DNA of 64,000 nucleotides. It comes from Streptomyces sp. HmicA12 (GTDB lineage: Bacteria > Actinomycetota > Actinomycetes > Streptomycetales > Streptomycetaceae). This document shows positions 55,758 through 62,793 of this stretch, one piece after another. The DNA is taken from NCBI RefSeq assembly GCF_000373565.1, contig NZ_KB891852.1, positions 1 to 64,000 of the forward strand, given 5' to 3'. How positions within the stretch are numbered: position 1 is the first letter of the stretch; the number at the start of each line of letters is the position of its first letter. The position numbers were made by a program, and so were the translations under genes. The notes under the pieces were generated by a model. It made no database searches. It had not been told where the DNA came from and saw only the letters and a program-made list of their open reading frames with translations.

Positions 55758-56624
55758 CTAGTACCAGCGGCGCGTACGGCCGGGTGAGTACGGCCACGGT
55801 GCGTGGGCCGGGCGTCCGATGGACTGGAAGGTCAGGCGACGCAGCCTCTTGAGGCTGTCGAGCGTCGGCAGGGCTCCGGCCTGCCCGGCGGTGGGCGCGG
55901 CATCGTAGGAGATGGACTGTCCTTCGGCGCTCACCGAGGTGACTCGGCGCCCGGACCCGCCTCCGCCGTCGGGGCGCTGCCGGATGCCTTCGGCGGCGTG
56001 CGCGATGACGTACCGCACGACGCCGTCCTCCTTGGCTCCGTCGAGACCGACCAGGAAGTCGACGTCGTACGTGCCATCCGGGTTGGCCCGGTAGGAGAGC
56101 ACTTCGGCAACGTCGTCGAAGCGGAGACCGCCCCAGGTGTCGACGTCGTCGAGTTCGCTGGTCCAGCGCGGTGTGAGGCCGGGGATCGTCGTCACGCTGG
56201 GCACGAGCGGCCGGTTCAGGTAGATGGCGACGTCGGCCTGCGCCGTACGGATCTCCTCGGCGTACGCGGCGCGTTGAGTGTCGCTGAGGGGCAGGGGCAC
56301 GCCGAGAGCGTCGGCGATCTGCTCGGGCGAGCCGACCAGGCCCTGACCGGTGGGCAGGTCCAGGCGCACCGACGTGTCGGTGACGGGCTGGGCGGACGCA
56401 GAGGGGGTGAAGGTGACCACGCCCCAGTAGCGGCCCGGTGCGACGTCGGGCAGCTCGAACCGGTACACCCCGGCCCGTACCCGGGTGGCGGTGGCGATCG
56501 TGGCGGCTGCATCGCCGTCGCGGCCCGGTGTCGAGAAAAGAGCGAGGCGGGTCACGGCGCCGCCGGCAGGGGCCGGGTCGCAGAACGCCCCGGCCCACAT
56601 GGGTTTGTGGTCGTAGACCGACAC
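55758..56624 (-). CDS. Head-tail connector / adaptor protein
   Basis: 288 aa. An N-terminal beta domain (about 5-95, with YRFELPDVAPGRYWGVVTFT) is followed by a helical adaptor domain (about 105-230: SPEQIADALGVPLPLSDTQR, EIRTAQADVAIYLNRPLVP), similar to gp6-like head-tail adaptors of actinophages. The C-terminal tail is basic. It lies 9 bp from the previous gene. Confidence 0.62.
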   Translation of the reverse strand: MSVYDHKPMWAGAFCDPAPAGGAVTRLALFSTPGRDGDAAATIATATRVRAGVYRFELPDVAPGRYWGVVTFTPSASAQPVTDTSVRLDLPTGQGLVGSPEQIADALGVPLPLSDTQRAAYAEEIRTAQADVAIYLNRPLVPSVTTIPGLTPRWTSELDDVDTWGGLRFDDVAEVLSYRANPDGTYDVDFLVGLDGAKEDGVVRYVIAHAAEGIRQRPDGGGGSGRRVTSVSAEGQSISYDAAPTAGQAGALPTLDSLKRLRRLTFQSIGRPAHAPWPYSPGRTRRWY

Positions 56625-56635
56625 CCCGTCCCTCC

Positions 56636-57127
56636 TTACTTGCTGTCGGCGACGACGCGGGCGGCCTGCGCGGCGAGCTGCTCACGGATGCGGGCGGCGA
56701 TGCCCTCCGAGACGACGGCGCCCTTGGGCTGCAGGAGCCGGGTGACCGGGTTGCGGTGCGGGCCCAGGAAGGTGCGCTCGACCAGGCGGACGGTGCACTG
56801 GAGGGTGGAGCCGAGCGGGGTCAGCGGCACGAACACGGCGTCGACGTCGACGGGCGGCTGCCCCGTGGCGTCGTCGAGGATGACGTCGGACAGGTTCTCA
56901 TCGTCCGGGATGACCTCGGTAGGGGTGACGTACAGGCGGTGCGCCGGGGGCTCGGGCGCCTCGTGGACAACCGGCGGCTCCAGCGGCGCGGCGTCCGGCG
57001 CGGCCGGGGCTGCGTTCGCCTCGGCGGTCGGCTCGGCGGTTGCGGTTGCTTCGGCGGTCGGCGCGGCCGGGACGTCCTCGGCGACTGGCTTGGCGGCGGT
57101 CTTGCGGGGGCGGGAGGCAGTGGCCAT
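56636..57127 (-). CDS. Unknown virion-region protein
   Basis: 163 aa from the ATG at 57127 (MATASRPRKTAAKPV). The first ~60 residues are an Ala/Pro/Glu-rich disordered tail, then a compact domain (HRLYVTPTEVIPDDENLSDV, LQCTVRLVERTFLGPHRNPV). Ribosome site GAGG is present, and the late start motif (57189-57198) lies 62 bp upstream. No family assigned. Confidence 0.6.
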   Translation of the reverse strand: MATASRPRKTAAKPVAEDVPAAPTAEATATAEPTAEANAAPAAPDAAPLEPPVVHEAPEPPAHRLYVTPTEVIPDDENLSDVILDDATGQPPVDVDAVFVPLTPLGSTLQCTVRLVERTFLGPHRNPVTRLLQPKGAVVSEGIAARIREQLAAQAARVVADSK

Positions 57128-57304
57128 GGAAGAAGGCTCCTCAGCAGGGTCGGGTCCAATCGGGCGCACCCTGCACAGCGGGACAGCGTTGTGTCGCGTT
57201 CTCATTCCGTGCGCTCAAAGCGGCGCCTATCGTGGGTGATCCGCCTGGGGGGGCGTGAGGGCCCGGTGGAGCTGACCGCACGCTCCGCCGGGCCTTCGTC
57301 ACGA

Positions 57305-57766
57305 TCAGGAGTACGTGAAGCCGCCGCTCTTGGTGATGTTGCCCGCGTCGTCGACGAGCACGACGTTGACGGCTCCGGCCGATCCCGCCGGGGCCTTCAC
57401 GGTGAGCTGGGTGGCTGACTTGATCTGCAGGCTCGTACCGGCAGTGGAGCCGAAGTTCACGGCGGAGACTCCGTCGAGCGCCGTGCCGGTGATGGTGACG
57501 AGTGTGCCGCCGGCCGCCGGGCCGGTTGCCGGGGAGGTCGTGGCGATGGTCGCCGCGGTGAACAGGCGGTCGATGACGGACTGCGGGACGACGTCCCCGG
57601 CTTCGTAGAGGAGGTGGCGGCGGGACCCCTCGGGGCGGCCGTCGCCGGGCCCGTACGGCTCGGTCTGGTAGATGTTCTCGGTGATCCGCTTCGGGGGGTC
57701 GGTGACGGCGGCCGCGGGGAACGCCGCCTTCGTGATGCGAGTGCCGTTCTCCTTGTAGAGGCCCAT
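57305..57766 (-). CDS. IPT/TIG-domain virion protein
   Basis: 153 aa from the ATG at 57766 (MGLYKENGTRITKAAFPA). The C-terminal ~80 residues form an IPT/TIG immunoglobulin-like domain: SPATGPAAGGTLVTITGTAL, GVSAVNFGSTAGTSLQIKS, VVLVDDAGNITKSGGFTYS. Such domains decorate capsids or tails of many phages and may bind cell surfaces. The late start motif (57820-57830) and palindromic copy 2 lie upstream. Confidence 0.75.
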   Translation of the reverse strand: MGLYKENGTRITKAAFPAAAVTDPPKRITENIYQTEPYGPGDGRPEGSRRHLLYEAGDVVPQSVIDRLFTAATIATTSPATGPAAGGTLVTITGTALDGVSAVNFGSTAGTSLQIKSATQLTVKAPAGSAGAVNVVLVDDAGNITKSGGFTYS

Positions 57767-57849
57767 GGGTGCCCTTCCTCGTCGTGGTGGTCGCGGAAGG
57801 ATGGGGCAGCAGGCGGGCTTGGGTCGCGCACTCCACGACGGCGGGAGGT

Positions 57850-57876
57850 TTGCCCAATTGGGCAAGGATGATCTTG
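57850..57876 (+). repeat. Dispersed palindromic element, copy 2
   Basis: Perfect 16-bp palindrome TTGCCCAATTGGGCAA, followed by the GATGATCTTG right part. The left arm CAAGATCG is absent. It sits between the divergent IPT-protein and lipoprotein genes. Confidence 0.85.
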
Positions 57877-57955
57877 AAATTTGCCGGGCGGGCCTATACC
57901 CCCCCCTGCCATGATGTGCACATGCGCGGCCGGGGGGCCGCCACAGGGGGGATAC

Positions 57956-58387
57956 GTGAGAGCACCACGCCTATTGGCCTGCCTGATAACGGCGTTGCTG
58001 GCGTTCAGCGCGGCGGCCTGCAGCAATGGCAGCGGCGAGGCAAAGGGGCAGGACGCGGCCGGACTGCGCGAGAAGATTGTCGGGAAAGGTAGCGAGACTC
58101 CCGCACCAGACAGCCCAGCGCGGCAGTGTACAAAGACCGTCACCGCGGCGGTCGCCAACAAGCTGTGGATCGACAGCGGCCAAGTTGACGACGAGGCGGA
58201 TCGCGTGAAGCGCCACGCCTACCAGGACAAGTTCGCCGCCGCATACCTCGGCACGCCGGAGATGGACATCTTCTTCATCGCGACGAGCAAGGCCGTCACG
58301 GCGTTCAATAACGGTTCGACCGTGACCGAGGGGGTCGCCGAGGCCACCCCGACCATTCAGGAGCGGTGCGAGACCCAGTACCCGTGA
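57956..58387 (+). CDS. Small lipoprotein (moron)
   Basis: 143 aa from a GTG with GGGGGGA upstream; the longer frame from 57881 lacks support. A lipoprotein signal peptide is clear: MRAPRLLACLITALLAFSAA then AC, with Cys23 following AAA, and a Gly/Ser stretch after it. The mature part has two more cysteines (RQCTKTV, ERCETQYP) that may form a disulphide, and an alpha-helical middle (VANKLWIDSGQ, RVKRHAYQDKFAAAYL). It is transcribed against the late genes, between copies 2 and 3 of the palindromic element. Similar lipoproteins in other prophages block superinfection; that is the leading guess. Confidence 0.75.
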   Translation: MRAPRLLACLITALLAFSAAACSNGSGEAKGQDAAGLREKIVGKGSETPAPDSPARQCTKTVTAAVANKLWIDSGQVDDEADRVKRHAYQDKFAAAYLGTPEMDIFFIATSKAVTAFNNGSTVTEGVAEATPTIQERCETQYP

Positions 58388-58395
58388 CGCTTCCC

Positions 58396-58433
58396 CAAGA
58401 TCGGTCTTGCACAATTGGGCAAGAACGATCTTG
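58396..58433 (+). repeat. Dispersed palindromic element, copy 3 (full hairpin)
   Basis: Arms CAAGATCGGTCTTGC and GCAAGAACGATCTTG, loop ACAATTGG, one mismatch. It lies between the convergent lipoprotein and phosphoesterase stops, where it could end both transcripts. Confidence 0.88.
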
Positions 58434-58438
58434 CTCGG

Positions 58439-59686
58439 CTACAGCAGCCGCAGGTGGTCCCAGCCGTCCGGGCCGATGCTGAACACCAGCAGGCCGGACG
58501 CCGACACCTCGCCGGAGCGCGCCGTGTACCAGTCGCTGCCGTTGTCGAGCGTGGGTGCCTGGACGTGCAGGCGTCCGTTCCCGAGCTGCATGGCCCTGAA
58601 GTGGTGGAAGTGCCCGGTGACGAGGATCGAGGCGTCCGCGACGGCCTGACGGCCGAAGCTCTGGGATCTCCACCAGTCTCCGGCCTTCTCCGGGCGCGAA
58701 TACTGGTGGCCGTGCGCCAGGCCCACGGTGGTGCCGGAGATGTCGAGGCTCACGCTCTCGCGCCACTTCTCCGGCACGACGAAGGAGACGTGCCCGTACG
58801 CGTCGGTGTTGCGGGCGTAGGCGTCGGCGATCTGCGACATGACCTCGATGCCCCAGTCGTCGCTGGGCGGGCCGACGGCTTCGCGGCCGCGGCGCACCCG
58901 GCCGTGGTTCGAGCCGCACGTCGCTGCGACGACCCGCCCGAAGCGACCGGCGAGTCTGTCCAGGCCCTCGAAGGTGATCCTGCGGTGTACCCGGATCATC
59001 TCGGTCATCGACAGGTCGTTGGTCTGCGCCTGTTGGGCGGTGTTCTCGTAGTTCTCGACGCAGTCGCCGGCGTCGAGCCAGTACGCGGCGGAGGGGTCCT
59101 GCCCGATGGTCTTCAAGTCGCGTATGTGGTCGTCGAGTCGGTCGAACCGCTCGGCGACGCGCGCGACGAGTTCGGGGGTGCCGCCGCCACTGCCGACCTT
59201 CCCGGCCTGGGCGTCGGCGTAGACGACCACGAGGCTGCGTTCGGCGGTGTCCGCGGTGGTGCGCGGCTTGCGGCGGCGGCGCATCGCGTCGCGGACCAGG
59301 GCGTCGACGTCGCCCGCGGACAGCCAGGCCGGGGCGGCGGGCTCGATGACGTAACGGCAGCGCCACACGGGTCGGGTGACGGCGTCCTCGCCCTGGGCGT
59401 CGCGGTGCCAGGCGGCCGGGTCGTGCCGGGCCTCGACGAGCCGGACCTGCCATCCCTCGGGGACGACCAGGCCGAGTTCTTCGACACGGGCCCGCCAGTC
59501 GTTTTCGCTGTTGGCGGGCTTCTCGGCGGCCGGGGCGGTGACGACCATCGTGCCGCCCGGCTCGTAGCGCACCCCTGCCTCCCAGCCGCGCGGCGCCGGG
59601 ACCGGAGCGCGGAGGTTCTCGCTCGGCTGCGTCTGCGCGGCGGGAGCGGGCTGCAGGAGGGATTCCAGGTCGCTGGTCAGGGTCAT
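58439..59686 (-). CDS. Calcineurin-like metallophosphoesterase
   Basis: 415 aa from the ATG at 59686; an ATG at 59701 is also in frame. The C-terminal ~265 residues form a metallophosphoesterase: SLVVVYADAQAGK, YWLDAGDCVENYENTAQQ, VVAATCGSNHGRVRRG, VGLAHGHQYS, ILVTGHFHHFRAMQLGNGR with the usual Asp/Asn/His metal ligands (first motif DAQ in place of DxH). The N-terminal ~130 residues are unknown. It overlaps the preceding small gene by 4 bp. Such enzymes occur in many Streptomyces phages near the head genes; the substrate is unknown. Confidence 0.82.
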   Translation of the reverse strand: MTLTSDLESLLQPAPAAQTQPSENLRAPVPAPRGWEAGVRYEPGGTMVVTAPAAEKPANSENDWRARVEELGLVVPEGWQVRLVEARHDPAAWHRDAQGEDAVTRPVWRCRYVIEPAAPAWLSAGDVDALVRDAMRRRRKPRTTADTAERSLVVVYADAQAGKVGSGGGTPELVARVAERFDRLDDHIRDLKTIGQDPSAAYWLDAGDCVENYENTAQQAQTNDLSMTEMIRVHRRITFEGLDRLAGRFGRVVAATCGSNHGRVRRGREAVGPPSDDWGIEVMSQIADAYARNTDAYGHVSFVVPEKWRESVSLDISGTTVGLAHGHQYSRPEKAGDWWRSQSFGRQAVADASILVTGHFHHFRAMQLGNGRLHVQAPTLDNGSDWYTARSGEVSASGLLVFSIGPDGWDHLRLL

Positions 59687-59958
59687 CGCGGGCACCGGCA
59701 TCCGTTGGAGTCGCCGCGGCGGCGGTGGCGGGCCACGGTGTACGAGGTCACCTGCTGACCGTGCTGGCTGAGGACGTCGGCGATGGCGGTCGAGGTGACC
59801 GTGGGGGTGTCGAGGATGCGGCCGAGCATCGCCGCGGTGTCCTCGTCGACGGACGCCAGGACCCCGCCGACAGTGCACGGCGGGCCCTTGCGTGTGCCCG
59901 GCGCCCGGGTCAGCGCCTCCAGGTCGGCGGAGAGCCCGACGAGTTCCTTCTCGGTCAC
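59683..59958 (-). CDS. Small HTH-like phage protein
   Basis: 91 aa from the GTG at 59958 (MTEKELVGLSADLEAL). A helix-turn-helix-like part (TVTSTAIADVLSQHGQQVTS then YTVARHRRRG) resembles the DNA-binding region of small phage regulators, ending in the odd tail GDSNGCRCPR. Overlaps the phosphoesterase start. Late start motif at 60018-60027. Confidence 0.58.
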   Translation of the reverse strand: MTEKELVGLSADLEALTRAPGTRKGPPCTVGGVLASVDEDTAAMLGRILDTPTVTSTAIADVLSQHGQQVTSYTVARHRRRGDSNGCRCPR

Positions 59959-60033
59959 CGGCAAACTCCAAGTCAGTACGAACAGAAGTGGGGCGAACCG
60001 TACGGTCCGCCCCACTCTTACGTCGCACCCTGC

Positions 60034-61053
60034 TCAATCGTCCTGCGGCGCATCGTCCCTGGCTTCAACAGTTACAACGTGGGTGTACTCGGAGTACCTC
60101 TCCTGCTCCTCAGGTGTCCCGTACAAGGCGAGCAAGCTGCGGGCGTGGTCGAGCTTCGGTCCGATCTCCTGCCCTCGGGGGTGGGAGTGCGACCAGAGTT
60201 CGAGATTTCCGGAGCGGAGCCGTCCTCGCTCGTCCATGGCGAGCGGGCCGTCGGCCCGGTTGTCGTGCCTCACGCCGTTGACGTGGTGCACGGTTTCGGT
60301 GGGCAGCAGTAGACGGCCGAGGAGCCGTTCAACGACCAACCGATGTTCCCCCTTTGCTGACTTGCCGCTGCCTTGCGAGATGACGCGGTAGCCGTCGGCG
60401 TTGATGTAGCCAGCACCATTGCCTGTCCGAAACGCGTGTTCGCAGGGCTTTGAGCAGAAGCGTCCGATGGTGGATGGAGCCCGGGTGTATTGCTCGCCGC
60501 AGTGATCGCATTCGCGCGTTACCTGGCGGCTGCGGGCAGCGGCCGTCTTGCAGGGAACCGAGCAGTACCTCGCGGTCTCAGCAAGGGCTTTGATGACGTA
60601 GAAGTCGGTGCCGCATTGAAGGCATTCCTTCGTCGCGCCGGTTCTCGGCTTGGACGCCCGGTTGCGGCATTCTGCGTTGCAGAAGGTCCTCCCATTGCGC
60701 ACGTCGACGGCTCGACGCACTACGTCGGCCCCGCAAGCTGCGCAGGGCAAAGTAACGAGGTTGGCGGCCTTCTGGCAGCCTCGGGAGCAGTAGACCGGGC
60801 GGCCGTCTTGCTGTGCTGTTGCCTGACGGGCGGTTCCCTTGAAGGAGAGCGCGCACCGCGCGCACTTCAACATCGGGAGTCTGGGCTTTGGGCCGGTCTT
60901 GCGGGGCTCGAGATCCCCGTTTCGTCGGATGCGCTGGTAGTGGCGGTTGCACCAGTCGAGACGCCCTATGCGGGAGTCGGAGCAGTTCGGCGCCTTGCAC
61001 TTCTCGGGCTGCTGACTGCGGTCATCCGCGTTGCTCTGCGTAAGCTCACTCAC
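60034..61053 (-). CDS. HNH endonuclease with serial zinc knuckles
   Basis: 339 aa. The N-terminal ~210 residues carry repeated CxxC...CxxxC units: CKAPNC, CARCALSFKG, CAACGADVVRR, CLQCGTDFYV, CDHCGEQYTR, each followed by a second cysteine pair such as YCSRGCQ, FCNAECR, YCSVPCK, FCSKPCE. The C-terminus is an HNH core: EHRLVVERLLGRLLLPTETV, HHVNGVRHDNRADG and LELWSHSHPRGQ. This is a homing-type free-standing endonuclease next to the capsid gene; base composition is somewhat lower in GC than its neighbours. The zinc units probably read the target DNA. Confidence 0.85.
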   Translation of the reverse strand: MSELTQSNADDRSQQPEKCKAPNCSDSRIGRLDWCNRHYQRIRRNGDLEPRKTGPKPRLPMLKCARCALSFKGTARQATAQQDGRPVYCSRGCQKAANLVTLPCAACGADVVRRAVDVRNGRTFCNAECRNRASKPRTGATKECLQCGTDFYVIKALAETARYCSVPCKTAAARSRQVTRECDHCGEQYTRAPSTIGRFCSKPCEHAFRTGNGAGYINADGYRVISQGSGKSAKGEHRLVVERLLGRLLLPTETVHHVNGVRHDNRADGPLAMDERGRLRSGNLELWSHSHPRGQEIGPKLDHARSLLALYGTPEEQERYSEYTHVVTVEARDDAPQDD

Positions 61054-61197
61054 GCGAGTACCTCCAGATTAGGTATCGCCATGCCCCGGGACGGTTGCCG
61101 CCGTCGCCGGGGTCCCTTGTGTCTCGACGGTAGAGATCGGCTATGTCGAGCGTCAACGAAACAACGACAACTTTCGCACGTCTGTGATCTCGAAACG

Positions 61198-61228
61198 AGA
61201 AGGCCGCCCCGTGGCGTGGGCGGCCTTC
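61198..61228 (-). terminator. Terminator after the capsid gene
   Basis: Stem GAAGGCCGCC/GGCGGCCTTC with a 10-base loop, ~25 bases downstream of the capsid stop. It may reduce read-through into the HNH gene. The following 61100-61190 stretch (with AACGAAACAACGACAACTTT) is AT-richer and probably holds the HNH promoter. Confidence 0.75.
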
Positions 61229-61250
61229 AAGTCGGCTTCTAGCTGCTACT

Positions 61251-62552
61251 TCAGCCCGTCGGCTGGGTCCACGTGCCTATGACAAACGACTCTGGACGGG
61301 GCACTTCCAAGGCGACTCGTTCATCGGCTCGCACCGTGATGAGGCCCTTCTCGAAGTTGTCGGCGTTCTCGGAGGAGACGGTGACGCTGACGGCCTCGCG
61401 GTCGTGGAGCTGGGCGCCGAGGCCGAACGCGCCGACGAGGAAGTTCTCGTCGGCCATCGCCGTGGTTTCGACGACGTTCAACCTCCAGACTTGCTTCTTC
61501 GCGCCGACCGCGATCTGCAGGGCGACGCGGAACGCGCCGGTGTCGTCCTCTTCGACCTCGACGTGCTCCCACATGGTGGGCGACAGGACGATGCCGGTCG
61601 GGTCGTACTCGGCGAGCAGGGCCTTGGTGATGCTGCGGCGGATCTGGACGCTGTACTTGTCCGTCGACAGGCCGCTGTACTGCTGGACACCCGGGGTGTT
61701 GAAGATGCCGGTGAGGGACTGGCCGTCACCGACGCTGTGCAGGAGGTCCCAGTCTTCCTGGTACTTCACGCCCTCGATCATGCGCGAGTTGATGAAGGTC
61801 TTGAGCCTGGGTTCGTCCGCGAGGATGTTCTTGTGCGCGTCGATGAGGTGCGCGATCTCGGCGACCGGGTACATCACCGGGACGAGCGACAGCTTCGAGC
61901 GCGGCGCGCGGCCCCACGTGTCGGTGTCGGCGCCGGTCGCCGGGGACGTCCCGTCGGCGGCGTAGCGCTCCTTGACCTGCTTGGCGTTGTTCGTCCAGCC
62001 GGTCTCGCGGGCGCCGTAGAGCACGGCCTGCTTGGTGCTGCTCTTGGGGAACAGGTCGCGGACGTGGAACTTGCGGAACTCGCGCTCGGAGATGCCCAGG
62101 TTCTGGGCGGAGCCGAGGGTCTGGTGGGTGACGGACCCGGCGGACAGGCTGAAGATGGACTTGCCCTCCATCTCCGCGCGGACGTACGGCCGGTCGCGGA
62201 AACCGCCCTCGGAGGCGCGCTTGAAGGCGTCGGACTCGACGAACATGTCACCGAGGCTCTTGCCCTCGGTGAACTGCTGCGGCTGCTGCCCGTAGTGCTG
62301 CCCGGCAGCGGGGGTGGCGTCGGGGGCGTCGAGGTACTGCTTGACCTCGTGCATGCCCTCCGCGTCGGCGATGAGCTGCTTGAGCTCCATCGCGTCGGCG
62401 GAGACCTTCTTGAATGCGTTGGCCTGCTCGGTGGAGACGACGAAGCCGCCGTTGTCCTCGACCTTGAAGGTCTGCGAGATCCGCTCGGCTTCGGCGGACT
62501 TCTCGGCGAGCTGGGCCTTGAGGCCCTTGATGAGGGACTTGTCCTGTGGCAT
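61251..62552 (-). CDS. Major capsid protein (HK97 fold)
   Basis: 433 aa from the ATG at 62552 (MPQDKSLIKGLKAQLAEKSA). The N-terminal ~110 residues are a helical delta/scaffold region (LAEKSAEAERISQTFKVEDN, MELKQLIADAEGMHEVKQYL). The capsid domain follows, with FHVRDLFPKSSTKQAVLYGA, PRLKTFINSRMIEGVKYQED, LLHSVGDGQSLTGIFNTPGV, GIVLSPTMWEHVEVEEDD and VVETTAMADENFLVGAFGLG, the P-domain and E-loop layout of HK97-type capsids. Position after the head protease/2H gene supports it. The late start motif (62660-62670) beside a strong hairpin precedes the gene. Confidence 0.93.
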   Translation of the reverse strand: MPQDKSLIKGLKAQLAEKSAEAERISQTFKVEDNGGFVVSTEQANAFKKVSADAMELKQLIADAEGMHEVKQYLDAPDATPAAGQHYGQQPQQFTEGKSLGDMFVESDAFKRASEGGFRDRPYVRAEMEGKSIFSLSAGSVTHQTLGSAQNLGISEREFRKFHVRDLFPKSSTKQAVLYGARETGWTNNAKQVKERYAADGTSPATGADTDTWGRAPRSKLSLVPVMYPVAEIAHLIDAHKNILADEPRLKTFINSRMIEGVKYQEDWDLLHSVGDGQSLTGIFNTPGVQQYSGLSTDKYSVQIRRSITKALLAEYDPTGIVLSPTMWEHVEVEEDDTGAFRVALQIAVGAKKQVWRLNVVETTAMADENFLVGAFGLGAQLHDREAVSVTVSSENADNFEKGLITVRADERVALEVPRPESFVIGTWTQPTG

Positions 62553-62659
62553 TGCGGGGGTCTCTCTCCCGTGTGCTGGGGTGCGGTTGACGTGCGTCGC
62601 TCGCCCGGCCAGCACCGGGACGACCCGACAACGCGGGGCATTTGAGAGACCGGAGGGGG

Positions 62660-62670
62660 TTAACGTCGCG
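62660..62670 (-). repeat. Late start-associated motif (representative copy)
   Basis: Coding strand CGCGACGTTAA, here beside hairpin arms CGTGCTGCCG/CGGCAGCACG. Further copies (plus-strand coordinates) start at 24477, 25169, 26047, 34713, 35229, 40392, 45719, 51676, 52350, 54825, 57189, 57820 and 60018. All are at gaps before minus-strand genes, 12-234 bp (mostly 29-78) before the start codon. Confidence 0.7.
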
Positions 62671-62793
62671 TGCTGCCGTCCCCGACGGTTCGGGGAGCGG
62701 CAGCACGCGGGCTCTGACCTGCTGTTTTGTTGTTTCGGTGGGGCGGGGCCGGAGGGTGCGGCCGCGGCCTGCGGTGCCGCTGGATCGCGGCTG

